Below, piece after piece: positions 35,943-48,876 of a DNA stretch of 64,000 nt. This DNA is from Volvox africanus (Eukaryota; Chlorophyta; Chlorophyceae; Chlamydomonadales; Volvocaceae). The DNA lies in the NCBI GenBank assembly GCA_030268105.1, contig BSDZ01000017.1, positions 1,302,001 to 1,366,000 on the forward strand, read 5' to 3'. Made by a program: the position numbers and the translations under genes. Under the pieces are notes generated by a model. It did no database searches, was not told where the DNA came from, and saw nothing but the letters and a program-made list of their open reading frames with translations. The stretch's first letter is position 1. Every line of letters begins with the position of its first letter.

Positions 35943-36338
35943 ATAGAATTCAATACAATTATTACCCGTAGGCACGTCGTAACATATGCATGCCAGGAGA
36001 CAGAGAATTTGCTTCGGGGAGCAGAGCTTTTCTTCCGCACCAAATTATCGACACAGAGAAGATGAAACTATCTGTGTAATCCTTTATGAAAGATATACTA
36101 ATTTGATGCAGTTAAACAGTCCCTAGCCGAGAATTCTCCGGGAATTGTGGCAGTTACAGCAGTTAGAGTAGGACTCGTAGTAAGCCAATACAACTTATTC
36201 GGGTATCCAATGCCAGAACGCTTAAGAAAGAATATGAGTGTAAGTACAGTACGAAAACGGGTGGACTGAATTTATGAATTCGTCACCCGTGACTCTGAAC
36301 CTTTACTCACTGGCTGTGACGAAGCTGTCAACTTGTCC
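35943..36338. promoter_or_regulatory. Shared divergent upstream region of RH50 and RsgA genes
   Basis: Only 396 bp separate the inferred ATG of the helicase (35942, minus) from that of the GTPase (36339, plus). Both promoters and 5' UTRs must fit here unless an upstream exon was missed. No specific factor-binding motif is claimed. Confidence 0.55.
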
Positions 36339-39300
36339 ATGCTCATACCAATGCCACGTATGCTTAGCTTTAGACCTTCATCTGGCTCCGCTGTTGCCGC
36401 GGCATTTCTTAATGCTGGCACAACGGCGTCGTGCGTGCTGCCAACGCTGGCGCTGGACCGTACCGCTCCGGCATGCAAAGCTCCCCGCATCGGCGCCTCA
36501 CTCTGCGTGTGTTACATCCAGATACGCACACAGTCTTTCAGTAACCCACATCATTGCAATGCACACTACGGGTCCTTCGTTCGCGCGTCAGCGGCCTCTA
36601 GCTCAAGCCCAGCACTGCCCGCGCGATCCCATCTACGTCCCCGAATACGACATCCCCCACGAACACCAACATCCTTCCTATCTGCCACACCGTCTCCATC
36701 ATCCTCTACTTCGCCTTTGATCTCTATCTCTCCGGCCCTTATAAACGGGACCTTGCGCTACGTCTCCTCCCCCTCTGCCGCATTCTCATCTCACACATCT
36801 AAGCGCCGCCGTACCGCGGCAGCAGCACCCGCAGCCGTCCAGGATGCCCTTTCCCCTGCAACACAAACCGCCTTCGCCACCGCCACCGACATCATGCCGC
36901 CGTCGAGTCCCTTCCAGCGCCATCTGGATGATACACCATCCGGTGCATCGGCAATAGCACCCGCCGCCGTAACAGCCTCAACTGACCGCAGCCCAGACTA
37001 CCCGGCTCTCACTGGCGGTCTCGGACAGGTTATCTCGTCCGCCTCCAATTATGCCCGAGTTGAAGTATACCGGCTATTGGCTGATCAGGAAGTCACACCG
37101 CAGCATTGGCGGCCACCGCACCTGCGGCCGCAGACGGCCACAGCGGCGGAAGCCAACGCTGCCGTTGGGCTGCTTCCGCAGCCCCGATTGCTGCTCTGCA
37201 GTGTGCGATCCTTGCTTCGGAAGCTGGGTCAGGATGTGGTGGTCGGGGATATTGTACGGGTGGGCTCCGTTGACTGGCGGGAGGGGCGCGGTGTGGTTTC
37301 GGAGGTGCTCCCTCGCAGCAGCCGGCTGCTGGATCCCAGTGCGGCTAATGTGGATCAAGTGCTGTTGGTCTTTGCGCTGGACCAGCCGCCGGTAAGGAGA
37401 AGAAGTTGGGAGTTGGCAGTTCGGAACGAACCAGCAATCAGCACGTAACATTGCTTAGGGGCTTGGGCTTGAGGGGACACGGCGCTTGAAGTTTACCCTC
37501 CTATTATCCCTGCCCCTCTCATCCTCCCTGTCCTTCCCCTTCTCATCTCCCTCTCCCTCCCATCCTCCCTGTCTTTCCCTTCCTGCCCCTCTCCCTCCCA
37601 TCCTCCCATCCTTCCTGTCTTTCCCTTCCTGCCCCTCTCCCTCCCATCCTCCCCCCCTCAGTTTCAAGAGCTTCAAGTGAGTCGTTTCTTGGTGGCGGCA
37701 GAGGCAGCAGGACTTCCCTTTAGGTTGGTGCTTAACAAGGCGGACCTGGTGAGCGAACAGGAGCTAAGCAGGAGGGTGGAGCAATGCAGGTACGTCGTGG
37801 GTCTAAGGGGGCCAAGCGATAGCAGATGGAGATGACTGGAGATAACATCGACATTACATCGTTTGTAGTCCATGTGGAATGCGGTCATGATGCGCTATAA
37901 CTTGTGTTTGCTGTGTATTCGTGTGTGTGTTTGGGGGGGAGGGGATTGTTCTCTCCATTTCCCCTTTCTGAATGGGGGACTGTGCGGGAAAGGTTTACGC
38001 CCGAGGACGGTCATCGGCGCTTACGGCCATTCCAGACTACAACGCTTCTCCCAGTCATCTTGGAGGGGGTAAGTGTGAACGCTTCGGGCACTCACACGCT
38101 CACCCCCGCCGTCAGGTGCCCCGCTCTTTTGACTGCCCGTGCCTGACTGCTTAATGCCGTAAACTGAACACTGTCCCTGTCATAGAGAAGGAAGGCAACG
38201 CCGGAATAAGCATCTGACATGTCTATATTGAGATGCTTATTGTCTATTGGGGGAGCTCCAACGCAGGCGCACTCCATCAACTCTTCCCGCTTTGGCATGG
38301 CTATCTCCTCCATTCCCCCCTCCGTCCTTTCCGTCCTGACCCGTGGGTCACGCAGGTCATGGGGATATGATCCGCTGGTGCTTAGCTGCGGGAGGGGTTA
38401 CGGTGTGGGCCAGGTGGCGTCGGTGCTTCAGGTAGGGGAAACGGCTAAACAGCAGCAGGAAGGCGGTCAAAGGTTAAAGGTGGAAACAGCTTAAGTGTCG
38501 TGTCCGGGGGGGGGTAGTAACATGGGATGCCACGGGCGCCAACGACAATCCTTGTATACAGATACTTGGTTCTGGGGGACAGACGGACAGGACTGACGCA
38601 CGAACCGCCAAATTCACCCTGCAGGGTCATATCTCGGTGGTTGCTGGGCCCTCAGGGGCGGGCAAGTCGTCGTTAATTAACTTTTTACGGCTGGGAAAAC
38701 ACAGACCCGACATGCAAGCGGGAAACGATGACACCACGGGGGCAGCTGCGGCGGTCGGCCTTCCAGCTGGCGACAATGTCACAGGACTGGTTCAGCTGCC
38801 GTCAACTATCGTACAGGCGTACGGCCCACATGACGCTTCTGGTAGCACCGAGGGGTGTGAGGATGTGGTGGAGGTGGAGAATGGAGAGGAGGGGGACGAT
38901 GGGGAGCAGGTGCCACAGCTGCGGCGAAATGAGCGCGGTGGCGATATCGCGGCCAGCGCAGCTGACGCCAACGCAGCTGATGCTCCTGAGTTCCTGGCGG
39001 TGGGTTCCCTTTCAAGAATTGGTCGCGGCATGCACACTACCACTGCCGTGACATTGCTGCGACTGTTGGGAGGCGGCTGGCTGGCGGATACGCCGGGTTT
39101 CGGACAGCCCAACCTGCATGAGTAAGTCGCGTGATGAGGGAGAGGGACCGTACATCGCCCGGTTTGGGACTTGGGCCTTCCGGTTGTTGGGCCGGAGCAA
39201 CAATCCAAATCACGTTTATGTTGCTCAAGGGAGCGGAAGCGAAAGGCGAGCTTCTGTCACCTCCTGCACCTCTGCCTCAGGCCTCTGCCTCTACCTCTGC

Positions 39301-40109
39301 CGCCACCTCTATCTCTACCTCTGTATTGCCTAAATAATAGGGCTAAATAATCTACATTTGCCCGTCTTGGGCGATCTAAGATCAACAAAATATCGTCATC
39401 CATGCAGCTATTATTTATTGCTCGGATGCTCCATGTCCTCTAGGCAGCGGGCCGCGAGCCCCAGTTACATTTCCCAACACGCCCTACTTCGCGCTCCGCC
39501 ACAGCATCCATTCTTCGGAGCTGGCTCGCTTCTTCCCGGAAATGGTGACCCGGACCGCCGCCAGCTCCTGCCGCTTCAGTGACTGCTTGCATGTCGCAGA
39601 GCCCGGATGTTCTGTGAGTACGGCAGGACTGGAGCGCTACCCCCACTATCTGCGATTCCTTCAGGAAATTAAGGTGTGGTTTGGTTATGAAGTTCCGGGT
39701 CTGCATGTGCTACAGAAGGGGGGGGAATACCAAAAAGGACGTATTGGCTTCCCTTATTCCTGCGGGTTCCTCCTGCCTCTCATCCATTGCTCTGTAATTG
39801 CGTCCTTCCCAGCCCGCATAATTTTGATCCTTGCCTAACCTCAATGCGCAACAATGCATGCATACACACACACACACACGCACCCCGTCTCTGTATGCCT
39901 CGCCCCAATACCGGAAGGTCCGAGAAGAGGGCGATGTGAGGCAGCTGCAGCGCGCCAAGGCAGAACGGGAGGGCGCTACGAAGACCAAGAATGTGCGAGG
40001 TGGGGGTGAGCGGCAGGAGGCCCGACTAGATCCCCGCCGCCATCGCCGTCAGTCGCGACAGAGCGCTAAGCGTGTGGGGCAGCGGGAGGAGGAGGAGCTG
40101 CTCGGTTAG
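36339..40109 (+). CDS. RsgA: RsgA/YjeQ-type circularly permuted GTPase, probably organellar, complete, 704 aa
   Basis: Exons 36339-37391, 37662-37789, 38356-38431, 38625-39121, 39505-39673 and 39918-40109 join in phase. RsgA GTPases mature the small ribosomal subunit. After a long Ser/Pro/Ala-rich N-terminus suggestive of organelle targeting, an OB-fold stretch runs from GQVISSASNYARVEV to VGDIVRVGSVDW. The G motifs then come in permuted order: G4 NKADL, G5-like SCGRGYG, G1 GPSGAGKSS, G2 GRGMHTTT, G3 DTPGF. The zinc motif SCRFSDCLHVAEPGC and a basic tail (DPRRHRRQSRQSAK) follow. Between G1 and G2 there is an acidic, low-complexity insertion of roughly 100 residues that bacterial RsgA lacks. 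The plastid rather than mitochondrion is inferred from context. The start at 36339 is the first ATG of the open frame. Confidence 0.92.
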
Positions 40110-41803
40110 GGTGGAGGTGTTGGAAGGCAGGGGAGGGGTCGAGAGGGAGACAGCTATGGCATCGACGGGGGATGTTTGAGATGGAGCGGAGTCGGAGCCA
40201 GGAAAGGATCGACCAGGGTATTGAGCTGCGGCTGCGGTAGGTGGCTGTAGGCTGCAACTGAAGCTGTGGTCCCGGCTGTGGCACTGTCTGTTGTGGGCGG
40301 CGTCGTTTGGCTCATCACGGAGCAGATGTCAGATGACGGCCATCTATATGTTTGCGCTCTGGGAATCGGGTTTGCTGGGGCGCTGAGTGTCCCTCTACGA
40401 TTGGGGTTTGTTCCAGAGGGGGGGGCCCTGTGCAGAACGACGGTATTGGACGAATAAGCTCCTGCTGGTATTTAACTTCATGGCAGAACCGTCATGTCAG
40501 GTTGGCCTTAAGATTTGTCTCCCATGAACTAAGAGACGGTTAAGCACCTGGCTACACCTGGCTACACATATAATTCTACTTAATCTAAATATCCCAAAAA
40601 GGGGGGGGACATATTGGTGTTTAAATGGTATGAACTCATATCTGGATGCGGTTAAGAGGGGGGTTCCAACGTATCTAGATGCGGCTAGGAAAGTATCTAG
40701 ATGCCATTGCAAGCTAGATGACAGCAAGGTACCCCCCTTCCAGATGCGAGATGCGGCGAGTTTGTGATATCCTCCGCAGGTACGTGCCAGGATAATCACG
40801 CTGCTCGATCTGTTGGGGAAAGTACTGCGCCAAAATTTGACCTCATACATAGGGCGCAATCCCCGCGAGCTTTGCGGCGACCGATGAAATTGCGTGCATC
40901 TTCTAACGAACCCATGTGGTAACCATCCTTTGACCCTCTGAGTTAGACCGGTCCGACTCCTTACGACTTCAGCTCTTGCAAAGAAGAGCTGTCAGCGAGG
41001 TGGACGTATTTGTCGTTGATTTGTGCTAAATCCACATATGAAAACCCTCCTCCGATGCGTGCGGTTGCACCGGTATTAACCGAGCAATGCCCCGGAAATA
41101 AGCCCAGCCTCATCCTATCGTTCCGGACATGCATAGCATACATAACTGAACATACATAACTGGCGTGTGGCAACCTTAAATCCAATCGGTGAAGGGTCGG
41201 AAGAACACGGCCAACCAGTCATTGAGTGCAGACCGTAACATATTGCAGCACATGTATCAGCCAACAACTAAGGGACACAATCATCAATACAATTAGTGCT
41301 GTAACATATCATTCCACTCGATGCCACAAGCAGCTCTCACCTTGTGTATCATCTAAGTGGTTGTACGTAAAGATATCATGAACCAAGCAAATTGAGAAGA
41401 CTAATCCATTATCAGGATTATCAGAACTTTAAAACCATATACTTACACAAGGTTAACGGAACATTTTTGACAGCTCCGGGTCATTGAGTTGAGTTGAGTT
41501 GAGTTGGTAGGATACCTTCAAGTAAGCAATCGGCTTGAGATGAATTCCGCAGATCCCAGCAAAGTCATAAGGCACCATGATAACGATAAGTGTCTAATTA
41601 CCGATTTGCATGCTGTGCTTCGTGCTGAAATTATCCAACTGGGACGAGCTACCATGTTTTGGTCGTGAGCCTCGCCGTACTTGAACCCTACCACGCCCGT
41701 ACCAATGAGGATAAAATAAATCTGGTACCCATTCTGGCTTGCTCAAGAAGGCAGTTGAATTAGTTTCGACGTTTGCATTTCATCTTTAAATCATATCTCA
41801 CAA
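40110..41803. other. 3' flank of RsgA and 5' flank of EPYC1, no gene recognised
   Basis: No TGTAA signal lies close to the RsgA stop; the first noticed is near 41308, so the 3' UTR end is uncertain. A GAGTT run (about 41490-41505) is the only repeat noticed. The distal part should contain the EPYC1 promoter. Confidence 0.4.
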
Positions 41804-43140
41804 ATGGCCTTGTCGTCGATCCGTGTTGGCGTTGCTACTCGCCCAGCCGTCGCCCGCAGCCAGGTGCGAACAAGTTCAATTGCCCAGGGCACTGGGTTAT
41901 CCATAGGTTAATCTGTCCCTAATGCCTGGATTTGTGTGAGTTCCTGCACTTGGGTCAGAAGGAGGGAGCAATCCGTCAAGCTTATCTTCTTGTCGTAATG
42001 GCAGCATGCTTCTGCATTTGTGTGTGACAGTCTGGAAACTACCTATTTTGTTCATTAATGAGAAGTAGCAGCAATTCCCCAAAGCCTCTAGCTCATTGTG
42101 CTATCCGCTTTGCTTGCAGGCCGTGAAGGTCGTGGCTCGCGGCAGCTGGCGCGAGTCTTCTACTGTTACTGCTCAGCCGGCCGGGTAGGTTACTTGACAT
42201 GTACCTCTGATCTTAGGTTGTTGGATCTCTTGAGTGCTCTGGGGTCGAAATGCACTTCTCCAGTTCTCAAACGTCGCCTTCATGTATTCGTTCCTTGTAT
42301 CATTCAAATCCTGTATTCTCTTATAAATTCAGTTATATAGTCTCCATCTTTTCCATCGGCTGATCTAATGATTACCATCCGCTTCCCGTTTCCTCCAGTC
42401 GTTCTTCCTCCGCGTCAGCCCGCGTCAGCCCGACTCGCTCTGTCCTCCCAGCCAACTGGCGCCAGGAGCTTGAGAGCCTGCGTAATGGCAACGGTTCCAG
42501 CTCCGCTGCCGCCCCGGCTCCGACCCCCGCCCCGGCTCGTTCTGCCTCTGCAAGCTGGCGCACCGAGCCCGCCCCTGCCGCGTCCTCCACCCCTTCGCGC
42601 AGCCCTAAGAAGGCTGTGACCCCTACCCGCTCTTCCCTGCCAGCCAACTGGAAGCAGGAGCTCGAGAGCCTCCGTGGCGGCTCATCCTCATCCTCTTCTG
42701 CTCCTGCTCCTGCTCCAGCTGCATCTTCCGCTCCCTCGCGCAGCCCAAAGAAGGCCGTGACCCCAACCCGCTCTTCCCTGCCGGCCAACTGGAAGCAGGA
42801 GCTCGAGAGCCTGCGTGGCGGCTCATCCTCATCTTCCTCTGCTCCTGCTCCGGCTGCCGCCCCCGCTCCCTCGCGCAGCCCTAAGAAGGCCGTGACCCCA
42901 ACCCGCTCTTCCCTGCCGGCCAACTGGAAGCAGGAGCTCGAGAGCCTCCGTGGCGGCTCTTCGCCAGCACCTGCTGAGGCCGCCCCTGCCCGCTCGTCCT
43001 CCGCCAGCTGGCGCACTGAGGCCCCTGCGCCTGCCAAGGAGTCCTCTGCCTCTAAGGCTGGTACCAACCCCTGGACTGGGAAGAACAAGGTCGAGATCAA
43101 GCGCACTCCCTTGCCAGCTGACTGGCGCAGCGGGCTCTAA
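41804..43140 (+). CDS. EPYC1: EPYC1/LCI5 pyrenoid Rubisco linker, complete, 288 aa
   Basis: Three exons (41804-41863, 42120-42184, 42399-43140) join in phase. EPYC1 is the disordered multivalent linker that condenses Rubisco into the pyrenoid matrix for the algal CO2-concentrating mechanism. The N-terminus is a plastid transit peptide ending near VVARGSWRESS, as in Chlamydomonas. Rubisco-binding helices are VLPANWRQELESLR once, SLPANWKQELESLR three times and the C-terminal LPADWRSGL, so five sites. Linkers rich in Ser, Ala and Pro separate them, with KKAVTPTRS before the middle three. The C-terminal block GTNPWTGKNKVEIKRT is diagnostic. Spacing between sites is 64, 47, 45 and 66 residues; Chlamydomonas has about 60 throughout. 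The SASWR motif is kept only in the first and last linkers. A TGTAA at 43858-43862 could end a 3' UTR of about 720 nt. Confidence 0.95.
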
Positions 43141-43862
43141 TCTCCTCGTTACTAAGTTCCATGGTCAAATGGAATGTTATGAGGACAGGATAACGGGCGA
43201 AGAAATAACGTCCTTTGTGGGGTAACTGCGTTGGGCTATGCAGCAGTTCACTCACCGATGTTTTTTCGTACTTGTTGATCATGTGAGCCGTGAGGTGTAC
43301 TGCCCGCGCCTACGAATTATTGTGGTGGTCATGCGGTGTGCATGCTCTGCATATCGATGCGGGAGGAATGTTCAATGCCTTGAACATCGGATGGGGCATG
43401 TGAGTGCATCTCGCAAGCGAATGTTCTACCTGTTTGCCTGATCCCCCCTCAGTAAGGGGAACGGAGGCTATGGCTGATCAATCGCGGCGGGCATGATGAA
43501 AGAGTAGAGCGAAGAGTCGATCATTTGCTCCTGTACGTTGTGCTCCGAACATCCCATAGTGGGATTTTGTGCTTAGGGGCGATTTTGTTAGCGGCAGGTT
43601 GCTGTTTTTACATTTCCGATGGCTCAATAGCAGGGCCCCATTGAACTGCCTCTGCAGGGTAGGTAGGTCCTTGTGTGTTGGCACTGGGCACCTGAGTGTG
43701 CTCGCTCAGTGATGGATTCTTTGATTAGGGACCTCCCCTCGGAATCATCACCGCTTCATATTGGTTGGTTTTCGTTTGGTTGCTACACTGGAGAAGAGGT
43801 TGCATGCTGGGTCCCACGGACACATAACTTAAGCCAAATCGGCGCAATTGACATGGTTGTAA

Positions 43863-45882
43863 GTTACTGTGATTAAAGTAATGCTTTTCACGACCAAAAT
43901 TAAAATAATAGGTAAGAACAGGAAACTGACTTTTATTTAAAGAAGTGCGGAAAATTTGGCCTGATGATGGAGCTAAATCAATTATACACAACACTGTGTT
44001 CAGGCACGACTGTTATGGCACGACCAATATGCCCCTGGAGTTCCAGGTTCTACCCCGACCGAGAGCGGGCCAAATACCCAAAGGTAAGGGCAGGGTGCCC
44101 CCGTGCCGATGGACGGTGACGACCCCAATTAAAGTGACCTGCGAGCTGACCATTAGCGGGGTTGACCCTTAGTTGATTCGGCAGATTCCGCTGGATGCTG
44201 GTGGTGGGTGCTGAACCTGGGAAAACCACTGATTTCGGAGAAGTCGGCATGGGAGACTGGATGAGGGTGCCCCGAAATACCGGGGAAGGTAGGGACTGCC
44301 AGGTTAGTGGCCACGGGTGATGTACCCCCCTATCCTACGCACAACACACAACAACATATCTGTTGAAGTCAGCAAAGCTCCCGGCCCCTCGTGGGCCATA
44401 TTACTTGATCTGACAATCTTCCGTTTATGAGTGTCGCTCATTCTCAACAATATCATCGGAGAAGGCTTACACGAGACTGTCACATTAATATTGCAGTGGC
44501 GAACATCTCCCACCTCTCTTTGTTAGACGGGTTTATAGCGCGTTTTTTGCAGCCTTCTGTTAACGTTCATTCGCACCCCTCGACCAATAAATCTGCATCC
44601 CTGTTATATGAAATACTTCAACTCGCTATTTGACATCAGCCGGAGCTTTTCGTCACCATCTCGGTTTACAACTTTCAACTGAGAAAACGAAACGTACGAC
44701 TGAAATGAGCATTACATCTTAGGCCACAACAACATGCAAACGTGTACACTTTTTAATGAATGGTCAGGTGTTAGTCGAGAAGGCAAGGCAGCTCGGCGAT
44801 TGCAATATGACGTAGTAGATCATGCCCCAGCGATTGATCATAATCATAGCTAATGGTAAGTCGCCCTGGAGATGAAGCAGCGATGGAATTCTGCCCCTCA
44901 GTCTGTCCATCAGTTTGTCAGTCGCGACCAGACAGGGGTCGCGATGGCACCTTCTCCTTTTGCTCTCGTCTCGCAGTTTTCGAAGTATCCATGCAGGAAG
45001 AACACACATTCACTGCCCTGGAAGACCTCTGTCCGAGTTAGCTGTTTCAACGTTTTAACGGTTATTCGGTTACAATTTATCACCAGGCCAGCCAGCTCTA
45101 CTCGTCACAGCTTGGAGATACCGCCCGCGCATAACCCCGCCTCGGAAGCTGCCCTAGAAATCACCTCCGACACCGCCGCCACGATACCCTCCGATCGAGA
45201 ATCCTGCATAAGTGCATGTACATGCAAGACCCATGACATCGGTCGTGCCATGTATGCAAAGGTAGGGGCATGGCCGGGCAAAAAGGATGGGTCTGTAAGG
45301 ATACAGCAGGGGAAGGGAGAGTACAAGTTACGACGGGGAATGAGCGAGTCACTAGAGCACGGGCTCGCAGGTTGTAGCGCGTTTTGGGGCCGCATCTGAC
45401 AACTGCTTCATCAAAGAAGCTCTTTTGGCAAAAGCCATTTTTTAAACTTCTTGCTGTAGACCCGACGAAATTCCCGTGTGCTTCACCCGCAATGGAAATT
45501 TTCACACATTTAACAAAAAATGGTACTCCTTTATATTTATAAAAATATTTTAATTTCCCATATATTAAAATTCTTCTTCCAGTGCTTCCACACAAAAACC
45601 ATGCTTTCATGATTCTGAACGTTGACTTTTCTGCATTTGATGAAAGCAGTCTGCAGACTGTCTCATCAATTAAATCTGTGGCCATTATGATATTCTACTA
45701 TTTAATTAATAATCTATCTAAATATTTTAAAATTTAAATAGTTATTTTTCTATACCTAATTTCCGGAAGTATTTTTCAGCCCCTACAATATGAAAAATAC
45801 TAAAACGTCTGGTAACTCTACGTGCTTTCTTTCCATAGCAAAATATGTCAAGAGATCAATATCAAAAGCCTGTGGTACCCAT
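43863..45882. other. Convergent spacer between EPYC1 and SurE, no gene recognised
   Basis: EPYC1 and SurE point toward each other here. A minus-strand TGTAA at 45074-45070 could end the SurE 3' UTR. The open frames at 44872-45399 (plus) and 45161-45685 (minus) overlap each other antisense and show no motif. Confidence 0.4.
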
Positions 45883-48876
45883 CTATCCACTTACCGGCTT
45901 GGTCATGATGTGAGACAAGAGGCTGAGGGGCGTCACACTTGCCCACCCGTTCATGACCGCCCAGGCATCACCGCCCTCATCTTGATCCCTAAAGGAAGGA
46001 GTCCCACACCATCCGAAGGGAGGGTCAGCCGTCAAACATGTATCCTGCAAACCGAATCTCAGATAAAACGAAATTTCTAGCGGCCAAGAAGTGGTTAATT
46101 TGTGACATAGAAAGTGTACTACATCAGAACGGTCAAAGAAGAGTGCAAAGTCCAGTTTTGTGAAGACACTTGACCTCGGTTTATAATACCGCCGAGTAGG
46201 GCAGGTTATACACGCGCGCCCGCAGGGAAAAGGTTGGACGGAGATGGATATCGGTATTATATATAATTGTTGTAAGGGACCGAGGTATCCGTTCTTGGGT
46301 ATCCGGACTGTCTAAAATTTGAATCTTGACAGCCGCCTGCTGCTGCCTGCTGCTAGTACTGCTTCCGTTGTTGTCACTGCTGCCAAAACCAGGTGCTACT
46401 GCCTGTGCCATCCTTGCTATATTGGATGGCTGTCAGATCAGGAAACTCACTCCTGCACAAGGCCCGCGTAGTTTCGGAACACCCGGGAGTTGGGGGTGTG
46501 TTCATCGATCTCCGCCAGGTGGGGGCCGGGGGCCTCAGTCACCTCCTTAAAGGCGGGGAAAACACACGCCACGCTCTGCGGCAGGTAAGAAAATCATGGG
46601 CGAATGGGGGACGTCAGGGAGGGATGTTAAGCCGGTCACTATTACATACCTATACCTGAACATAGTATTATGTGTCACAACGTGTTCAGGAAGGTACGGG
46701 CGTGGTAATACGGCCTTTAAAATGTTTGCCCGCGTGTGTGTGAGGCAGCAACCCAGCGTGCGTGGCAATTTGGCCAACTGGTAACGAATTGTGCGGGAAT
46801 CGTCGTGAACCGTCGTGAGGTTTTCGTCAGGCTCAGTGAACGGTATCCCGGTAGCCTGGTATAGACGGCCACCGGCCTAAGCGTTAAGGTGAAACTCGTT
46901 GGGGATCAAATTATGTGAAATCTTAAGGGGCCGATCGCGTGAAGAAGGTTGGGCGAAGGGCAAATATGACGGTCTTCCGCCTCCTCCGTCCACCTCTCCG
47001 TTCATCCTAATCCACCGCACCTCAGTGCATCCTGGCACAGCCCTAACCCCGTTGGCCACTTCCTTCTCCTTTCTTATTACGTGCCTGCCCCCTTCCCTTT
47101 TTACCTCCTCAACCCCGCTCCACTCTATCCCCATCTCCATTCCCGTCCCCGTTCCCTTCCCATCTCCAGCCGCTAGCCTGTCGCCCCCATACCTGTCGTG
47201 CCAGGTATAACCCTTGCAACAGTTGCCCTTGGCCTATGGGGAAGTTGACGTTGACGACCACTCCGCGAAGTGATCCAGCTGGTCGTCGGTTGGCGTCCTG
47301 ACCAGGCAACAACCCCAACATTGCGCGAACCAGCGGTACACATAGGGCTGCGGAAAGGCTGTAGTCGTCGGCTTTGCGAGCCAGGTGGTTGTCCAGCGAG
47401 AATGCGATGGCAGGAATGCCCTGGAGATCGAGTGTGAATATGGGTCCGGGGTTTGTGCCGTCGTTTTCAGCGTCGAGTTCCGGATCCAAATGCGACCAAA
47501 GAGATAGGAGTCGCGAGTGGCTGTGCGAGCGGATGTTGTGGAATCGGTAAAGCAAGGAACCGCAGTGAAAGGTATATAAGACCGCGCACAAGAACGAACC
47601 GGTAAGGACGGCGGGTGCTTGGCGCAGTCCTGGGTGCGGTGTTGAGCAGGTGTTGAGTTTGGCCAGGGAGTAAATGTACGACTTAGCCAAACTGGTGCTG
47701 GGAGGAGGAAACTATGTACATACACGAACGTCCTGATAGCATTTTACTTTGAGAAGGAAGACGTGCGCAATTGCCGTATTCCTGGATTACTTCACCAGAT
47801 GAATGACGAAGTCGACTTGGGTCAAGAAGCGTTTGAAAAGAGCATCGATGAAAGCTACACGCGTCTTACCTTGCACGCCGCCTCGCGAGCAGCACCCACG
47901 GTGCCGCTGTAGATGACGTGAAGTCCGCAGTTATCACCACGGTTGATTCCACTGAGCATCAAGTCGAAGGATATATCCTGTCAGATGGGCAGGTGAGCAG
48001 GAGTGAGCTAACGAATTAGGTGATTAGCAGGTTAACGCGCACGCGGGTGAGAGGAGCCCACCAGTACCGATGCAAAAATCACTGACACCGACGCGCAAAA
48101 ATCATGGCAAGGAAATAGCGGGTTAAGAAAAGTGTAGGTTTATCATTTCAGGTGTCAGGTTAGATGCATAGGCAAGGCAGGTGAGGTCGGGCGGGTCAGC
48201 GACGAGCTCACTGCTTGCAGACCCATAGCACACCCCTAGCCCACAGCCAACGCAAAACGCCGGATAATAGCGCTACACGCACCCAGAGAAATTGCCTGGT
48301 TTGGCAAAACCTGGAAATTGCCTAGGCACAACTGGCTGGGTTTCGGGGCAGATTTGAGAGAGCCTTGGGTTTGAGGTCACAATTATGATGGCGTCGCTTT
48401 CCCTAGAAATAAACTTCAATAGTGCTTCCAAGCTTGAGGAATGCTTCGAGGATGGCTGTGGCGTTGTCACGTCGGTGTGCATGTCTAAGCGTGAGCCCCA
48501 TCATTAGCAATGAAACGTCCTACCTGGAACACTGGGCTGCACAATGCGAGCATCACGCTGTCTGCAGGTGTGCCGTCAACTGCATAGGCCTCAATGATTC
48601 CCGGAGCGTGATCGGCACGCACGCAGCTCAAGTAGCGGCCAAGCGTAATGGCATGCGACTGCGCAGAGCGCTCGCCCGATGGTGCACAGACGTACACATC
48701 CGCAAAATCAGCCTGTTCATGACAGGATGCTAAGTTTAGAAAGAAGATAATCGGGCACTGCAGCACTTCCGCTTGGAAGCGGGCGGCGGCACCTTGACGA
48801 TCTCTGCGACGAGCGCCTTTATGCCAGGCGCATTGATTCCATCATCATTGGAAACAAGAAGTCGTGGTCGTACCAT
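45883..48876 (-). CDS. SurE: SurE-type 5'/3'-nucleotidase (survival protein SurE), complete, 279 aa
   Basis: Six exons: 48793-48876, 48524-48712, 47870-47977, 47193-47420, 46451-46575 and 45883-45988, all in phase, 840 nt. SurE enzymes are metal-dependent nucleoside monophosphate phosphatases. The start gives [14 protein letters not shown] with the metal-binding Asp pair and APGIKAL, so there is almost no N-terminal targeting extension. Then follow [18 protein letters not shown] with the conserved serine, [18 protein letters not shown] with the metal-binding Asn, [47 protein letters not shown] and the C-terminal WASVTPLSL. The first donor is GTGCCG, weaker than the rest. A GTAAGT overlaps the last codons (45894-45889), so a further small exon is possible; otherwise translation stops at 45883. 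Confidence 0.9.

Noticed and set aside
37455..37676. Open frames in the CT-rich stretch of the RsgA gene
   Set aside because: This is the polypyrimidine-rich intron before the exon at 37662, and the composition explains the open frames.
42372..43106. 244-codon minus-strand frame opposite EPYC1
   Set aside because: It is the antisense of the repetitive EPYC1 exon and simply mirrors its repeats.
44030..44300. Possible tRNA-derived SINE
   Set aside because: No convincing A and B box pair or cloverleaf could be drawn by eye.
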